64,000 bases of DNA from Cryobacterium breve (GCF_027594785.1 NZ_CP075584.1:2480001-2544000), one strand, 5' to 3'; numbered from the stretch's first letter, positions 8,844 through 26,196 are shown. A program made the numbers and translations. The notes: generated by a model not told the origin, from the sequence alone.

Positions 8844-8864
8844 GTTGAGTCACTCACACTCAAC
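8844..8864. promoter_or_regulatory. HAIR-type HspR operator 1
   Basis: GTTGAGT-N7-ACTCAAC is a perfect inverted repeat with the spacing of the HAIR consensus (CTTGAGT-N7-ACTCAAG) bound by HspR. It lies 121 bp before dnaK and 56 bp before the divergent MFS gene, so it could influence both. Confidence 0.88.
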
Positions 8865-8879
8865 TTTCAGGTGGCTGGC

Positions 8880-8908
8880 TTGACTCCGATTTCCGGCGGT
8901 GCCACACT
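8880..8908 (+). promoter_or_regulatory. Candidate dnaK promoter
   Basis: TTGACT at 8880-8885 is a good -35 box. A 17-bp spacer leads to CACACT at 8903-8908, a poor -10. HAIR operator 2 begins at 8907, so a bound repressor would cover the -10 region and start point. The -10 assignment is tentative. Confidence 0.4.
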
Positions 8909-8927
8909 TGAGTCAATACCGCTCAAC
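8907..8927. promoter_or_regulatory. HAIR-type HspR operator 2
   Basis: CTTGAGT-N7-GCTCAAC matches the HAIR consensus in the left half and at CTCAA in the right half. Its centre is 63 bp from operator 1, about six helical turns, so two HspR units would sit on the same face of the helix. It is 57 bp upstream of the dnaK start. Confidence 0.88.
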
Positions 8928-8984
8928 TCTGGTCGATCATACCGATTGTCCCGTTGAGCTCACACTTTGAAGGAGAACGCACAC

Positions 8985-10853
<1,869 letters not shown>

Positions 10854-10854
<1 letters not shown>

Positions 10855-11459
10855 TGGCCAAGGACAAGGGCCCGAAGAACGAGCCGTCCGACGAGGAGGT
10901 GGAGCCCGTTGTTGCGGATGAGTCTGCAGCAGCAGAGGCCTCCGCTGACTCCGAGGCCGCGGCATCCGCTGAGGGTATCGAGGAAGACGAGCTGACGGTC
11001 CAGGACATCCTGGACGCCGCCACCCGGGAAGTCGCAGAGCCGACGAGCGAACACCTGGCCGACCTCAAGCGGGTCACGGCCGAGTACGCGAACTACCGCA
11101 AGCGCACCGAGGCGAACCGCGAGATCGAGCGTGAGCGCGTGACCGTGGACGTCGTCAAGGGTCTGATCCCGGTGCTCGACGACCTGGACCGTGCCGAGAA
11201 GCACGGCGACCTCGTTGCAGACTCCGCATTCACCACCATCGCAGCCAAACTGCGCACGAGCGTGGAGCGCCTTGGCGTGAAGCCGTTCGGCACGGTCGGC
11301 GAACCGTTCGATCCCACAATGCACGAGGCCATCTTCCAGATGCCCACGGCCGATGTGACGGTCGACACAGTCGGCGAGGTGGTCGAGACCGGCTATTTCC
11401 TGGGCTCGACGCTTCTGCGTGTTGCCAAGGTCGTAGTCCAGGTACCGAGCGATGGCTAG
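10854..11459 (+). CDS. grpE: Nucleotide exchange factor GrpE
   Basis: This 201-residue co-chaperone releases ADP from DnaK. Its ATG overlaps the dnaK stop by one base (TAATG). The first 50 residues are acidic and low-complexity, as usual in actinobacterial GrpE. A coiled-coil helix with L-K-R-V-T-A-E-Y-A-N-Y-R-K-R follows at about residues 69-82, and the C-terminal beta domain includes P-F-G-T-V-G-E-P-F-D-P and H-E-A-I-F. Translation is coupled to dnaK and overlaps dnaJ by eight bases. Confidence 0.96.
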
Positions 11460-12459
11460 CCAGGACTGGTTCGACAAAGACTTTTACAAGGTCCTCGGCG
11501 TCTCGAAAGACGTGACGCCGGCCGACCTCAAGAAGGCCTATCGCAAGCTCGCCCGCAAGTATCACCCGGACTCCAATCCGGGCAATCCTGCGGCGGAAGC
11601 GAAGTTCAAGGAAATCAGCGAGGCACACTCGGTGATCGGCGACCCCGCACAGCGGAAGGAATACGACGCTGTGCGGGCCATGGGCGGTGGAGCACGCTTC
11701 ACCGCCCCCGGTGGCGGGGGTTCCCAGCAGGGCGGCGGCTTCGACGACGTCTTCGGCGGCATGTTCGGTGGGGGTGCCCGGCAACAGGGATACTCCTATC
11801 AGCAGCAGGGCGGGTTTGACGACCTGCTCGGCGGCATGTTCGGCCGGGGCGGCGGTGGAGGCGGCTTCGGATCGTCCACGGGAGGATTCCGTGGTTATGG
11901 CGGGCCGACCCGCGGGCGGGACGTGGTTGCATCGACGACCGTCGACTTCATCACCGCGACCCACGGTGACCAGATCACCCTGCAGACGCAGGACGGCCGG
12001 GCCATCAAAGTCAGGATTCCCGCGGGCGTCGCCGACGGGCAGAAGATCAAGCTCCGCGGCCAGGGCCAGCACAGCCCGGATGGCGGCGAGGCCGGCGACA
12101 TCGTCCTCACCGTGACCGTGCGCAAGCACCCCGTTTTCGAGCGTGACGGCCTGAACCTCAGACTGCACGTGCCCGTGACGTTCGTCGAGGCCGCACTCGG
12201 CGCGACGATCGAGGTGCCGACTCTGGGCGGGGCGCCGGTCAAACTGCGCATCGCCCCCGGCACGCCGAGCGGACGGGTCCTGCGGGTCAAGGGACGCGGT
12301 GTCGTGACCCCTAAGGGCACCGGCGACTTGCTCGCCGAGGTCCAGGTCGCGGTGCCGTCGCACCTGTCCAAGGAAGCCGAGGAGAAGCTCACTGCTTTCG
12401 CCGCGGCTCTCCCGGACGAGAACCCGCGTGACGAGCTGCTCGCGAGAGCGAGAGACTGA
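11452..12459 (+). CDS. dnaJ: DnaJ-family co-chaperone lacking the zinc-finger domain
   Basis: This 335-residue J-protein stimulates DnaK ATPase activity. The J-domain spans residues 8-73 with H38-P39-D40. A long Gly/Phe-rich linker follows (about 80-155), with two similar F-D-D-(V/L)-(F/L)-G-G-M-F-G blocks. Two C-terminal beta-barrel domains then come directly, with none of the four CxxCxGxG motifs of type I DnaJ. It is therefore type II (CbpA-like) in architecture even though it occupies the dnaJ position of the operon. The ATG overlaps grpE by eight bases. Confidence 0.93.
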   Translation: MASQDWFDKDFYKVLGVSKDVTPADLKKAYRKLARKYHPDSNPGNPAAEAKFKEISEAHSVIGDPAQRKEYDAVRAMGGGARFTAPGGGGSQQGGGFDDVFGGMFGGGARQQGYSYQQQGGFDDLLGGMFGRGGGGGGFGSSTGGFRGYGGPTRGRDVVASTTVDFITATHGDQITLQTQDGRAIKVRIPAGVADGQKIKLRGQGQHSPDGGEAGDIVLTVTVRKHPVFERDGLNLRLHVPVTFVEAALGATIEVPTLGGAPVKLRIAPGTPSGRVLRVKGRGVVTPKGTGDLLAEVQVAVPSHLSKEAEEKLTAFAAALPDENPRDELLARARD

Positions 12460-12461
12460 CG

Positions 12462-12878
12462 GTGGACGAGAACTCCCGGGTGTTCGTCATCTCGACTGCC
12501 GCAGAGCTTGCGGGCATGCACCCGCAGACGCTGCGACAGTACGATCGCCTGGGATTGGTGAGCCCGGACCGCACCCCGGGCCGGTCTCGCCGCTACTCGA
12601 TGCGTGACGTGGTGAAACTGCGCGAGATCGCGGAACTGGGTGCCGAAGGCGTGAGCCTCGAGGGCATCCGGCGGATCATCGCGCTCGAGGACCACGTGCG
12701 CCGGCTCGAATCGCGCTTGCACGAACTCGAGTCGGCACTCGCCGACGAACTGCTGAACCGTCCGGGCCGCCGCGTCTTCGCGGCCGGCCCGGCCGGTGAG
12801 GTCATCTCGATGCGCGCGGGCACCCGCACCCGCCGCGCCAACCAGGTTGTCATCTGGCGCCCGCTCGATGATCTCTGA
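12462..12878 (+). CDS. hspR: MerR-family heat-shock repressor HspR
   Basis: This 138-residue transcriptional repressor closes the dnaK operon. The N-terminal winged helix contains M-H-P-Q-T-L-R-Q-Y-D-R-L-G-L at about 19-32, the signature of HspR, followed by R-S-R-R-Y-S and a C-terminal coiled coil (L-E-S-R-L-H-E-L-E). GTG 12462 starts two bases after the dnaJ stop. HspR binds HAIR repeats with DnaK as co-repressor, and the two HAIR sites at 8844 and 8907 and one at 30044 are its expected targets. This gives the operon negative feedback. Confidence 0.95.
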   Translation: MDENSRVFVISTAAELAGMHPQTLRQYDRLGLVSPDRTPGRSRRYSMRDVVKLREIAELGAEGVSLEGIRRIIALEDHVRRLESRLHELESALADELLNRPGRRVFAAGPAGEVISMRAGTRTRRANQVVIWRPLDDL

Positions 12879-14049
12879 TCCCTTGGCGCCCGAAATTCCG
12901 GAATTCGACCCCGCCGCGTTCGACTTCGCCGCGCTCCGGCGTTTCCCCGACGTCGAAGCCTCCAACCTCTTCGCCGTCGACGCGAGCGACCGCCTGATCC
13001 TCGACGAGGCGGCGGCGAGCCTTCCCACTGAACGGCTCGTCGTCATTGAGGACCGATATGGCGCTCTCACCCTCGGCGCCGCTGCGCTCTTCGGCGCCAC
13101 CGGCATCCGCGTGCACCAGGACGCACTCTCGGGCGAGGCCGCCCTGGCCCTGAACGCCGACAAGCTCGGTCTCGCCGACCGGTACCGGTCCTTTCCGCTG
13201 GGCGAGGAGCTTTTGTCCGGCGCCACCCTCGTTCTCCTCCAGCTGCCTCGCAGCCTCGCCGCTCTCGACGAGGTCGCCGACGCGATCGCGCGTTTCGCCG
13301 ATCCCGCGGTCGTCGTTGTCGCCGGTGGGCGTCTCAAGCACATGACCCCGGCCATGAACGAGGTCTTCGCGCGCCACTTCGAGCGGCTCCAGGTCTCCCC
13401 GGCCCGGCAGAAGTCCCGGGTGCTGCGTGCCACCGGCCCCATCCGGGCGTCCGAGCCCGCGATCCCAGCCTGGCCGCACGTCAGCAGGCACGAAGACCTG
13501 GGGCTGAACGTGTGCGCCCATGGCGCCGCCTTCGCCGGCACCACCATCGACATCGGCACGCGGTACCTGCTCGAGTTCCTCGACCGGATGAAACCGGGTG
13601 CCGTCCGCGCGATCGACCTTGGCTGCGGCACGGGAGTGCTCGCGGCCGCGCTCGCGCAGCGTCGACCCGGACTCCGGGTCATCGCGAGCGACCAGTCGGC
13701 CGCTGCCGTCGCATCCGCCAGGGCTACCATGATCGCCAACGGCCTCGCCGACCGGGTGACGGTTGTGCGGGATGACGCGCTCGGGTCCCAGGCGGATGCC
13801 TCGAGCGAGTTGATCCTGTTGAACCCGCCGTTCCACATCGGATCCTCCGTGCATGCCGGCATCGCGCTCAAGCTCTTCGCCGACGCCGCGCGGGTGCTCC
13901 GGCCCGGCGGTGAGCTCTGGACGGTGTGGAACACGCACCTCGGCTATCGGCCGGCGCTCACGCGCATGGTCGGGGAGACGCACCAGGTCGGTCGGAACGC
14001 CAAGTTCACGGTCACCGTATCCGTCCGCCGGCAGTCTCCAGCCGCGTGA
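12868..14049 (+). CDS. Class I SAM-dependent methyltransferase (RsmC/RlmG-like)
   Basis: This 393-residue protein has two tandem Rossmann-like halves, the layout of the 16S/23S rRNA guanine-N2 methyltransferases RsmC and RlmG. The degenerate N-terminal half lacks a SAM motif. The C-terminal half carries motif I D-L-G-C-G-T-G-V-L near residue 251 and the catalytic N-P-P-F-H near 316, as expected for exocyclic amino methylation. It begins at ATG 12868, overlapping hspR by 11 bp, and sits just upstream of the rRNA operon, though a functional link is only suggestive. Which rRNA base is modified cannot be told from sequence. Confidence 0.87.
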   Translation: MISDPLAPEIPEFDPAAFDFAALRRFPDVEASNLFAVDASDRLILDEAAASLPTERLVVIEDRYGALTLGAAALFGATGIRVHQDALSGEAALALNADKLGLADRYRSFPLGEELLSGATLVLLQLPRSLAALDEVADAIARFADPAVVVVAGGRLKHMTPAMNEVFARHFERLQVSPARQKSRVLRATGPIRASEPAIPAWPHVSRHEDLGLNVCAHGAAFAGTTIDIGTRYLLEFLDRMKPGAVRAIDLGCGTGVLAAALAQRRPGLRVIASDQSAAAVASARATMIANGLADRVTVVRDDALGSQADASSELILLNPPFHIGSSVHAGIALKLFADAARVLRPGGELWTVWNTHLGYRPALTRMVGETHQVGRNAKFTVTVSVRRQSPAA

Positions 14050-14577
14050 AACATGCCGGAAATAGGGGTGTTATCTATCCGACACGCCCGGGATGCGCCC
14101 GGGAGTTGCGGCCCCCCACGGTTCACCGTAAAGTCATCTAAGTCACCCCACAGGTTCGGAAAGCCGAAGCGCTTACCGGCCTCAAGCGGGACCACTTCCA
14201 ATCCCGATCAACGCGTAAATTCGTTGGTTGAGATTGATGGCGTTTCACCAGATTCCCTTAGCGGGGGACCGAGCGAAACGACACGAAAGAAGAATAAGGA
14301 ATTGCCTCGAAGCGAAAGTCCGTAAGGGCCTGAAGTCGAGGTGTCCGATCCTTGAGAACTCAACAGCGTGCACAATGTCAAATGCCAAAAACCTCGTGGT
14401 TTGGATCCGTTTCTAGCGGTGAAGGGCCAAGAGATTCCTTTGGAAAACATTTATAACAACAAAGCAAGTCAGTAATGATTTGTTCTGTCAGTTTCAAACT
14501 TGCAGATTGTTCGCCCATTCCGGCGGCGGTCTGCACTAGATGTGACGCCAGGCTTGCTTGGTTAGTCAATCAAACAT
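14050..14577 (+). promoter_or_regulatory. rRNA operon promoter and leader region
   Basis: This 528-bp AT-richer region carries no gene. A candidate promoter is TTGCGG (14106-14111), 17-bp spacer, TAAAGT (14129-14134). The later leader contains CTTGAGAACTCAACAGCG at about 14351, a motif typical of actinobacterial rrn leaders that recurs in modified form (TTGAGAACTACACAGTG) in the 16S-23S spacer near 16423. The repeat fits a role in processing or antitermination, which is inferred. Confidence 0.6.
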
Positions 14578-14578
14578 T

Positions 14579-19694
<5,116 letters not shown>

Positions 19695-19815
19695 AACACA
19701 CCAGTTTGAATAAGCTGCAAGCGTCCACTATGTGGTTCTCGACGTACGGTCGAGAACAACCCCTCCACAAGAGGGGTCTATAACTAAAAAATATAGAATC
19801 GATCCATCGAAAGAT
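19695..19815 (+). other. 23S-5S spacer
   Basis: This 121-bp spacer carries two clear hairpins, GTTCTCGAC with GTCGAGAAC (19734-19756) and CCCCTC with GAGGGG (about 19759-19775), consistent with processing sites. No gene is present. Confidence 0.6.
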
Positions 19816-19934
19816 GTTTCGGCGGCTATAGCGAGAGGGAAACGCCCGGTCACATTCCGAACCCGGAAGCTAAGACTCTCAGCGCCGATGGTACTGCAGG
19901 GGGGACCCTGTGGGAGAGTAGGACACCGCCGGAC
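19816..19934 (+). rRNA. rrf: 5S ribosomal RNA
   Basis: The 5S fold is recognisable: GTTTCGGCGGCTATAGCG at the 5' end, the conserved CCCGGTCACATTCCGAACCC loop B/C segment and the 3' strand GACACCGCCGGAC. Length is about 119 nt. Confidence 0.96.
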
Positions 19935-19950
19935 TTAACTTAGAAACACC

Positions 19951-19980
19951 AGAAAAGCCACCCCACGGGGTGGCTTTTCT
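19951..19980 (+). terminator. rRNA operon terminator
   Basis: A perfect 14-bp stem, AGAAAAGCCACCCC with GGGGTGGCTTTTCT, has only two bases between arms and a T-rich 3' arm. It directly follows 5S and precedes a convergent gene, so it can act in both directions. Confidence 0.93.
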
Positions 19981-19990
19981 GCGTTAACCC

Positions 19991-20458
19991 TCACGGGCGT
20001 TCGGGGATCCGATACGTCATCGCCGTGAACAGGGGGCGCTCGGGATCCACGAACTCTGTGAACCCGGCTCGCCGGTATGCCTTCACCGCGGGTTCGTTGT
20101 CCGAAACGACTGCTAGACGGACTTCGTCAACTCCGAGGTCTCGAGCCTTGCCGATTGCTGCCCGGGTGAACGTGTGTCCCAGGCCCCGCCCACGGTACCG
20201 GGGGTCGACAAGGACTCTTCCCAGGCGGGCTGAATTGCCCTGCACCGTGAGATCGAAATGCCCCCAGGCGGCCTCGTGTTCGTCATCGGCTACCATCCAG
20301 GCGCTCAGCCCCGGTCTCCGGGAGATCTCCTCGAGTTGCGCCACGGTCGGCGGCCACGTCAGGCTGGGTCCGGCAAACAGATACAACGCCGGGGCGTCGG
20401 GCACCCACTCAAGAAGACGCGCATAGTCAGGTGCACTCGCGGCACGGGTCACAACCAT
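19991..20458 (-). CDS. GNAT-family N-acetyltransferase
   Basis: The product is a 155-residue GCN5-related acetyltransferase. The acetyl-CoA pyrophosphate-binding motif A is visible as V-D-P-R-Y-R-G-R-G-L-G near 87-97, and motif B includes N-E-P-A-V-K-A-Y-R-R-A-G-F near 122-134. The substrate cannot be inferred. It is convergent with the rRNA operon, with the shared terminator between. The GTG/ATG choice at 20458 gives a standard N-terminus. Confidence 0.86.
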   Translation of the reverse strand: MVVTRAASAPDYARLLEWVPDAPALYLFAGPSLTWPPTVAQLEEISRRPGLSAWMVADDEHEAAWGHFDLTVQGNSARLGRVLVDPRYRGRGLGHTFTRAAIGKARDLGVDEVRLAVVSDNEPAVKAYRRAGFTEFVDPERPLFTAMTYRIPERP

Positions 20459-20617
20459 GCCACGACACTAGTGCGATCGGCCGTCACTGCTCGCTGAGGG
20501 CTCCCCTCGATGCACCTCGTGGCGTTGTCTCACGCGATCGTCCGAGGTTCACCTCTACGGTCGAGAGTTACCCGCGTATCAGGCAGTCTCGACCGGAAAG
20601 GTACCCGGAGGGGCTGG

Positions 20618-21260
20618 CTAGCGGGCGGGGGCGGCGTCGAGGGCGTCGAGGTCGTTGTCGAGGTCGTCCGTGGGCGTGAGGACCTCGCCGTTGAGCACCT
20701 CGAGGGACCAGCCGGCGTCGTCGAGGCTGACGACGGTCAGGGCGGCGTTGGTGATGGTGCCGACGAACTCGCCGAGGGCGCTCATCAGGGCGAGGCGGAT
20801 CAGGGTGCCGTGGGAGACGACGATGATCCTGGCTCCGGGGTGCGCCGCGGCCAGCTCACGCAGCGCCTGGAGGCCGCGCGCGGCGACATCCGCCTCGGGC
20901 TCTGCCCCGAGGAAGCCGCCGTTGCCGGTCGGGCCCCCATCGACGCGGAGGGCGTCGAGTCTCAGGACCGGCGCTCAGGCCCTCAGCGGGACCGTAGTTG
21001 CGTTCCACGATCTGCGGGATGCGCCGGGTCACTGTGAGGCCGAGGCCGTCTGCGATGAGGTCCGCCGTCTCCGCGGCGCGGGACAGGGTCGAGGAGACGA
21101 TGAAGTCCCAGTCGTAGCGGGCCAGGTGGCCGACCGCATCGGCGGCCTGGGCCCGACCGGTGTCATTCAGGGGGATGTCCGAAAGACCCTGGATCCGCAT
21201 GGCGGCATTCCAGTCGGTCTGGCCGTGGCGGATAAGGGCGAAGGTCGTTGCGGAAGTCAC
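20618..21260 (-). CDS. Histidine phosphatase family protein, +1 frameshift near 20960
   Basis: This phosphoglycerate-mutase-like phosphatase has the R-H-G-Q-T-D-W-N catalytic motif near residue 10 and the second histidine in I-I-V-V-S-H-G-T-L. After the segment Y-G-P-A-E-G-L-S-A-G the frame breaks at plus-strand GAGTCTC (20957-20963). On the coding strand this is GAGACTC, and dropping the A gives GAGCTC and the expected E-L-D-A-L-R-V-D-G-G continuation to the stop at 20618, giving about 213 residues. It starts at GTG 21260 after GGAG. The substrate is unknown. Confidence 0.85.
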
Positions 21261-21326
21261 TACTCCATTGTCCCTCGGCCGGGGAGGCTACGGAGAATCG
21301 CCCGAAGGAGACCGGCGCGGAGTGGA

Positions 21327-22647
21327 CTACGCGGCGACGCTGCGGCTGTTGCTGGCGGCCAGGCGGCGGGACAGCAGCGCGGGCGAGGTGACCGGAGCCA
21401 CGACCATGCGCCAGAGGGTGACGAGAGACCAGCCGAACATGACGACCAGGAGGCCGTTGCGTGCTGTAAGGAGAACGAGCGCCGAGAGGTCGCCGTTGAC
21501 GAGTGGCATGTAGAACACCGGGAAGATCAGGGTGGTCAGAATGCCGATCGCGACCATCATGTACGCCGGCGCACGCCAGGCGTGCCAGCTGTGGCTGACG
21601 CCGACGATGACGACGGGTGCGAGCCAGAGCATGTACTGCGGGGATCCGACTTTGTTGAAGATGATGAAGGCGCCGACGAGCGCGAGCGACCCGACGAGCA
21701 GGAGCCTGGGAGACGTCGTGGTGACGGCGCAGCGCGACCAGCATGAGCGTGACGATCGCACCCATGGCGATGAACATCAGCGGGTTCATCAGGGAAGCGA
21801 CGAGCGTTGTGCCGGGCCCACTGACCTCGCGGGTGGCGATCGCGTAGTTCTGGTAGATGAACGTGTTGGGGTGGCCGAGGGCGGCGAGCCAGACCCAGGG
21901 GGTCGTGATCGGCGCTTCGAGCTGCATGGCCCGGTCGGACTGCATGGTGACGAAGCCGGTGATGTACTTGAGGCCACCGAGCGCGAAGACTGTGGCGACG
22001 ATGCCGCCGGTGACCGCGATGCCCGTGAGGATCACCGTGATGCGACGCCGCGAGGCGACGACGACGGCGACCACGACGGCCGCCGGCCAGACCTTCACCC
22101 AGGTTGCGATGGTGAGAAGTGCGGCGGCCACAACCGGGCGGCGCGCGAGCAGCACGAGGCCCATGATCACCAGGGGCGCGGTGAGGCCCTCGAGCCGGAG
22201 CAGGCCGACGGGGCTCAGGACGAAGCTGATCAGGAGGAAGAACCAGGCGGAACGGTAACCGCTGATCTTGCGGCCGGCATCCGTGAGCACCATGACGGCC
22301 AGCGCGTTCAGCGCAGCCGTCATCAGGAACCACATCAGCTGGTACAACAGCGGACCGCCGAGGCCGGCGAACACGATCGGGAAGAGCGCGCCGATCGGGT
22401 AGACCCACTCGACGTTGATGCCCATCCAGATCTGGTGAACGAGGCCCTGCTGGGCCCAGGTGCGATAAAGAGGCAGGTCACCGAGGACATTGCCGGTCAG
22501 GATCGCGGGCAAGAGGGCCAGGAGGAACACGACGTGGATGGCGATGAAGCCGATGACGAGGGTGCGGGGTGTTTCCAGCCACACACGGCGGGCTGGCGTG
22601 AGAACGCGTCGGACTCGGTGGTCGACCTGGTCAAGAATGTAGGACAT
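21327..22647 (-). CDS. Polytopic membrane glycosyltransferase-like protein (GT87/DUF2029-like), +1 frameshift near 21705
   Basis: This protein of about 440 residues has ten or more hydrophobic helices. The first external loop carries D-L-P-L-Y-R-T-W-A (about 56-64), and Y-P-I-G-A-L-F-P follows, the arrangement of GT-C glycosyltransferases of the GT87 (alpha-mannosyltransferase-like) group that use polyprenol-phosphate sugars; the exact reaction is inferred. The frame breaks at GAGCCTG (21702-21708). Restoring GAGCTG gives D-V-S-Q-L-L-L-V-G-S-L and the last three or four helices. Start ATG 22647 is chosen over an upstream in-frame ATG because it begins the membrane-protein homology. Confidence 0.8.
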
Positions 22648-22784
22648 TTCACTCACCTCTGCAGACGGCCAAAAGCCCGGGAGGGCAGACTTCATCAAAA
22701 TTATAGGTTTGCGGGCTGGGTTGCAAGATGGTTATGCCCCACTACCGGCGATTCTGGCTGAGAGAGCTCACAGCCGGATGGCGG

Positions 22785-25700
22785 TCAGGACAGTAGTTCG
22801 CGGATGTCCGCGGCCGTGAGCGCGGTTCCCCGGGCGCCGTCGGCGGAGAGCACACTGTCGAAGAGGCGTGCCTTGGTTGCCTTGAGCGCCATGACCTTTT
22901 CCTCGATCGTGTTCTTGGCGACGAGCCGGTAGACGAAGACGTTCTTGGTCTGGCCGATCCGGTGCATCCGGTCGACGGCCTGCGCCTCGGTCGCGGGATT
23001 CCACCACGGGTCGAGCAGGATCGCGTAGTCGGCCTCGGTGAGGTTGAGCCCGAAGCCGCCGGCCTTGAGGCTGATCAGGAAGACCGAATTGCCACCGGTC
23101 TTGAACTCATCGATGACCGCAGCCCGGTTGCGAGTCTTGCCGTCGAGGTAGGAGTAGCTGATCCCGGCTGCCTCGAGCCGGGCGCGGGCCCGGCCGAGGT
23201 ACTGAGTGAACTGGCTGAAGATGAGGGTGCGGTGCCCGCCGGCGACGATGTCCTCGAGCAGTTCGAGGAGCGCGTCGAGCTTTGTCGAGGGGATCCCGTC
23301 GTACTTGGCGTCGTACAACCCGGCATCGAGACTCAACTGACGGAGCATCGTCAGGGAACGGAAGATCTCGAAACGGTTCGCGTTCAGGTTCTCGATCAGG
23401 CCGAGCACCTTCTGTCGTTCCCGGGCCAGGTGCGTGTCGTAGACGGCCCGGTGCCGGGGATTCAGGGTGAGTTCGAGCACCTGCTCCTGCTTGCTCGGCA
23501 GGTCACCGGCGACCTCCTCCTTGGTGCGGCGCAGCATGAACGGGCGGATGCGGCGGCGCAGCTGGGCGAGCCGTTCGTCGTTCGCGTCCCGCTCGATGGG
23601 CTTCTGGTAGAAGTCGGCGAAACGCGTGGGGCTCGGGAACAGGCCGGGCGCCGTGATCGACAGCAGCGACCAGAACTCCATCAGGTTGTTCTCGAGGGGG
23701 GTGCCGGTGATCGCGAGCTTGAACGGTGTGTCGAGGCGACGGGCGCATTGGTAGGCCCGGGAGGCGCGGTTCTTCACGAACTGGGCTTCGTCGAGCAGGA
23801 GACCCTCCCACGGCACCGCGTTGTACTCGTCGAAGTCCAGGCGGAACAACGTGTACGAGGTGATCACGACATCCGCCTCGGCGTGCAAGGCCGCGATGTT
23901 CGTCGCCCGTTTGCGCGAGGTCTCCGTGACGGATGCGACGCGCAGGTCGGGCGCGAATCTCGCGCACTCCGCGGCCCAGTTGGAGACGACGCTCGTGGGA
24001 GCAACGACGAGGAACGGGTGCGCGGGAGCGGCACTGTCGCGTGCAGCCACCGCGCGGCTGATCAGGGCGATCGCCTGCAGGGTCTTGCCGAGTCCCATGT
24101 CGTCGGCGAGGATCCCGCCGAGCCGGTGGTCAAGAAGGAAGCCGAGCCACTCGAAGCCCGACTGCTGGTAGCTGCGGAGGGTCGCGTGCACACCGTCCGG
24201 CAGGGGGAGCGTCGGTACCCGCTCAACGTCGGTGAGGCCGGCGACGATGTCGCGCCAGCCGGCGGCCTGGCTGGTGACGACGCCGAGTTCCTGTAGTTCC
24301 TCCCAGAGGTCGGCCTGGAAGGGGCTGATGCCGAGGGAGGTCGCGGATGGTTCCTGCAGGCTGCGGGCTTCCTCGATCAGGCGGCGCAAGGTGTGCAGTT
24401 CGGGCCGGTCGAGACTGAAATAAATGCCGCTGGGCAGGATGAGAATGTCCTGGCCGGTGGCGAGAGCCCGGAACAGCACGTCGAAGGGCACGTCCTCGCC
24501 GTCGATCGACACGGACACCGCGAGGTTGAACCAGTCCCTGTCGTCGAGGCGCTCGCTCGTCCCGACACTGATCACGGGGGCGGAGTCCGCCTGACGGTAA
24601 CCGACCACGTCGCCGCGCTCGACGACGAGGACGTCGGGGAGAGCGGTGAGTCGAGGCACGACCCCCTCGAGGAAATCGATCATGCCGACGCCCGTGAGTT
24701 CGGAATGACCGGACAGCCGGGGCACTCCGCCGCGTCTCGGCGTGAGTTCGACGAGGGGGGCGAGCAGTTCGTCGACGGACCGGAGGATCCGTGCCTCTGC
24801 GACGGTGTCGCGGTAGCGGTGCTCGCCGGGAGCAGGCCTCAGTTCGAGGTCGTAGGCGTCGGCACCGGTGCCGGACACGGCACCGGACACGGTGCTCGTG
24901 TCTTCGACCGGGCCTGCCTGGTACCGCCATGCCCAGTTCAGGGTGATCCGGGCATCCGCCTGGTGGCTGAGGGTGAGCGCGAGAGCGGGTCGCGGGGTCT
25001 CGGGCAGGCTCGAAGGAGGCGTCACGGCTCGTGACGAGCGCGCGATCGCGGAGGTACGGGTAGAACTCGGCGAGGAAGTCGGCCTCGTCGTCGGTGGGCA
25101 CGTCGATCGACTGGCCGGTGACGGCGAGGTTCCGCAGCTCCCTGCTGACCTCGACCGCGAGCGGGGCAAGAGTCAGCCGGCCGCCGGTCGGGTCCCCGGC
25201 GGGGGCGTCCTGCCAGGTGTAGATGCCGTGCGCCGGGTCGCCGGTGAAACCGAACCGGCCGCCGGGCAGTCGGCGCTCGTCGAGCACGACCGCGGGGGTG
25301 AGCGCGAGACCGGCCGTTGTGCGGCGGATGTCGAGCTCGAGTGATGCCGGACGCTCATGGATGTGGACGGGATCCTGGGCGCCCGAGGTGGAGATGAGCG
25401 GGATTCCGGCGGCCGTCGCCTCCTCGAGCAGGCCCCAGAGCGCCCGGTCGGGGAAGTCGTCGAGCTGGATCCACTGCATCGCCGAGCCGTAGTACGGGCG
25501 TCCGGCGAGGTGCAGGGCATAGAGCGCGGAGAGCACCCGCCGTTGGGCGCGCTGCGCGGTGCCCGCGGTCTGGGCGATGTTGTCCCAGGTCAGGGCGCCG
25601 CGGATCCAGCGGCCCTGCTTGCCGAGCAGCATCGGCCGGGCGGCGAGATGCCGTCCGCCGGACTGGAACCGGGAGTTGACCGGGGCGAGCACCTGGAACT

Positions 25701-26196
25701 GCAATGCGAGTTCTGTCCCGGTCTGCGCGGCCGCTTCACCCGGGGTGGGCAGGCCGCCGAGGGCGCTGCGCCAGCGCGGGACGGTCGGCGTCGCCGGCAC
25801 CGCCGGGACGTGCGGGGACTGGAGTGCATACAGCGCCGGCGGCGCGGACCGTCTGCGGAAGCGGTCGACGTCGCCCTCGTCGACCTCGATCGAGCCCGGG
25901 TTGCCGCCGTTCCGGCTTGTGACGAGCAGGGCGGCGACATGCTTGCAGTTCGTCCGCATCGGGCAGGTGCAGAGCCCGGTCGCGCGCACCGCGACCCCGG
26001 CGGGATTCAGGATGAACGAGATGGTCACCGTGTACGGCGTGCGACCGGTGCCACGGACCTTCCCGGTCAGCCTCGTGCCCGAGTCGTCCCAGACTTCGGA
26101 GAGGACGTGGCCGTTGCGTGCATAACGTTCACCGCGCGAAAAGGCCTGGCTTCCGACGAGGAGGGCGATCTCGTGTGAGCTGAGAGAGTGAGCCAT
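22785..26196 (-). CDS. SWIM zinc-finger SNF2-family helicase, +1 frameshift near 25007
   Basis: The product is about 1,136 residues. An N-terminal SWIM zinc finger is visible as C-T-C-P-M-R-T-N-C-K-H near residues 76-86. A long middle region follows, then a SNF2 ATPase: Walker A D-D-M-G-L-G-K-T, motif II L-L-L-D-E-A-Q, T-G-T-P-L-E-N-N, and the C-terminal helicase lobe ending M-H-R-I-G-Q-T-K. These enzymes remodel protein-DNA complexes; the bacterial role is uncertain, perhaps repair or transcription recycling. The frame breaks at plus-strand CAGGCTC (25004-25010), which restores as GAGCTG to give A-S-F-E-L-P-E-T-P. ATG 26196 is preceded by a purine-rich stretch. Confidence 0.92.

Noticed and set aside
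7265-8848. A 527-residue plus-strand open frame rich in Asp, Glu, Arg and Gly
   Set aside because: It is antisense to the MFS transporter, has no family-like features and shows the composition expected from the opposite strand of a GC-rich gene.
8844-8927. CIRCE/HrcA element before dnaK
   Set aside because: The repeats fit HAIR (seven-base gap), not CIRCE (TTAGCACTC-N9-GAGTGCTAA), and HspR is encoded downstream.
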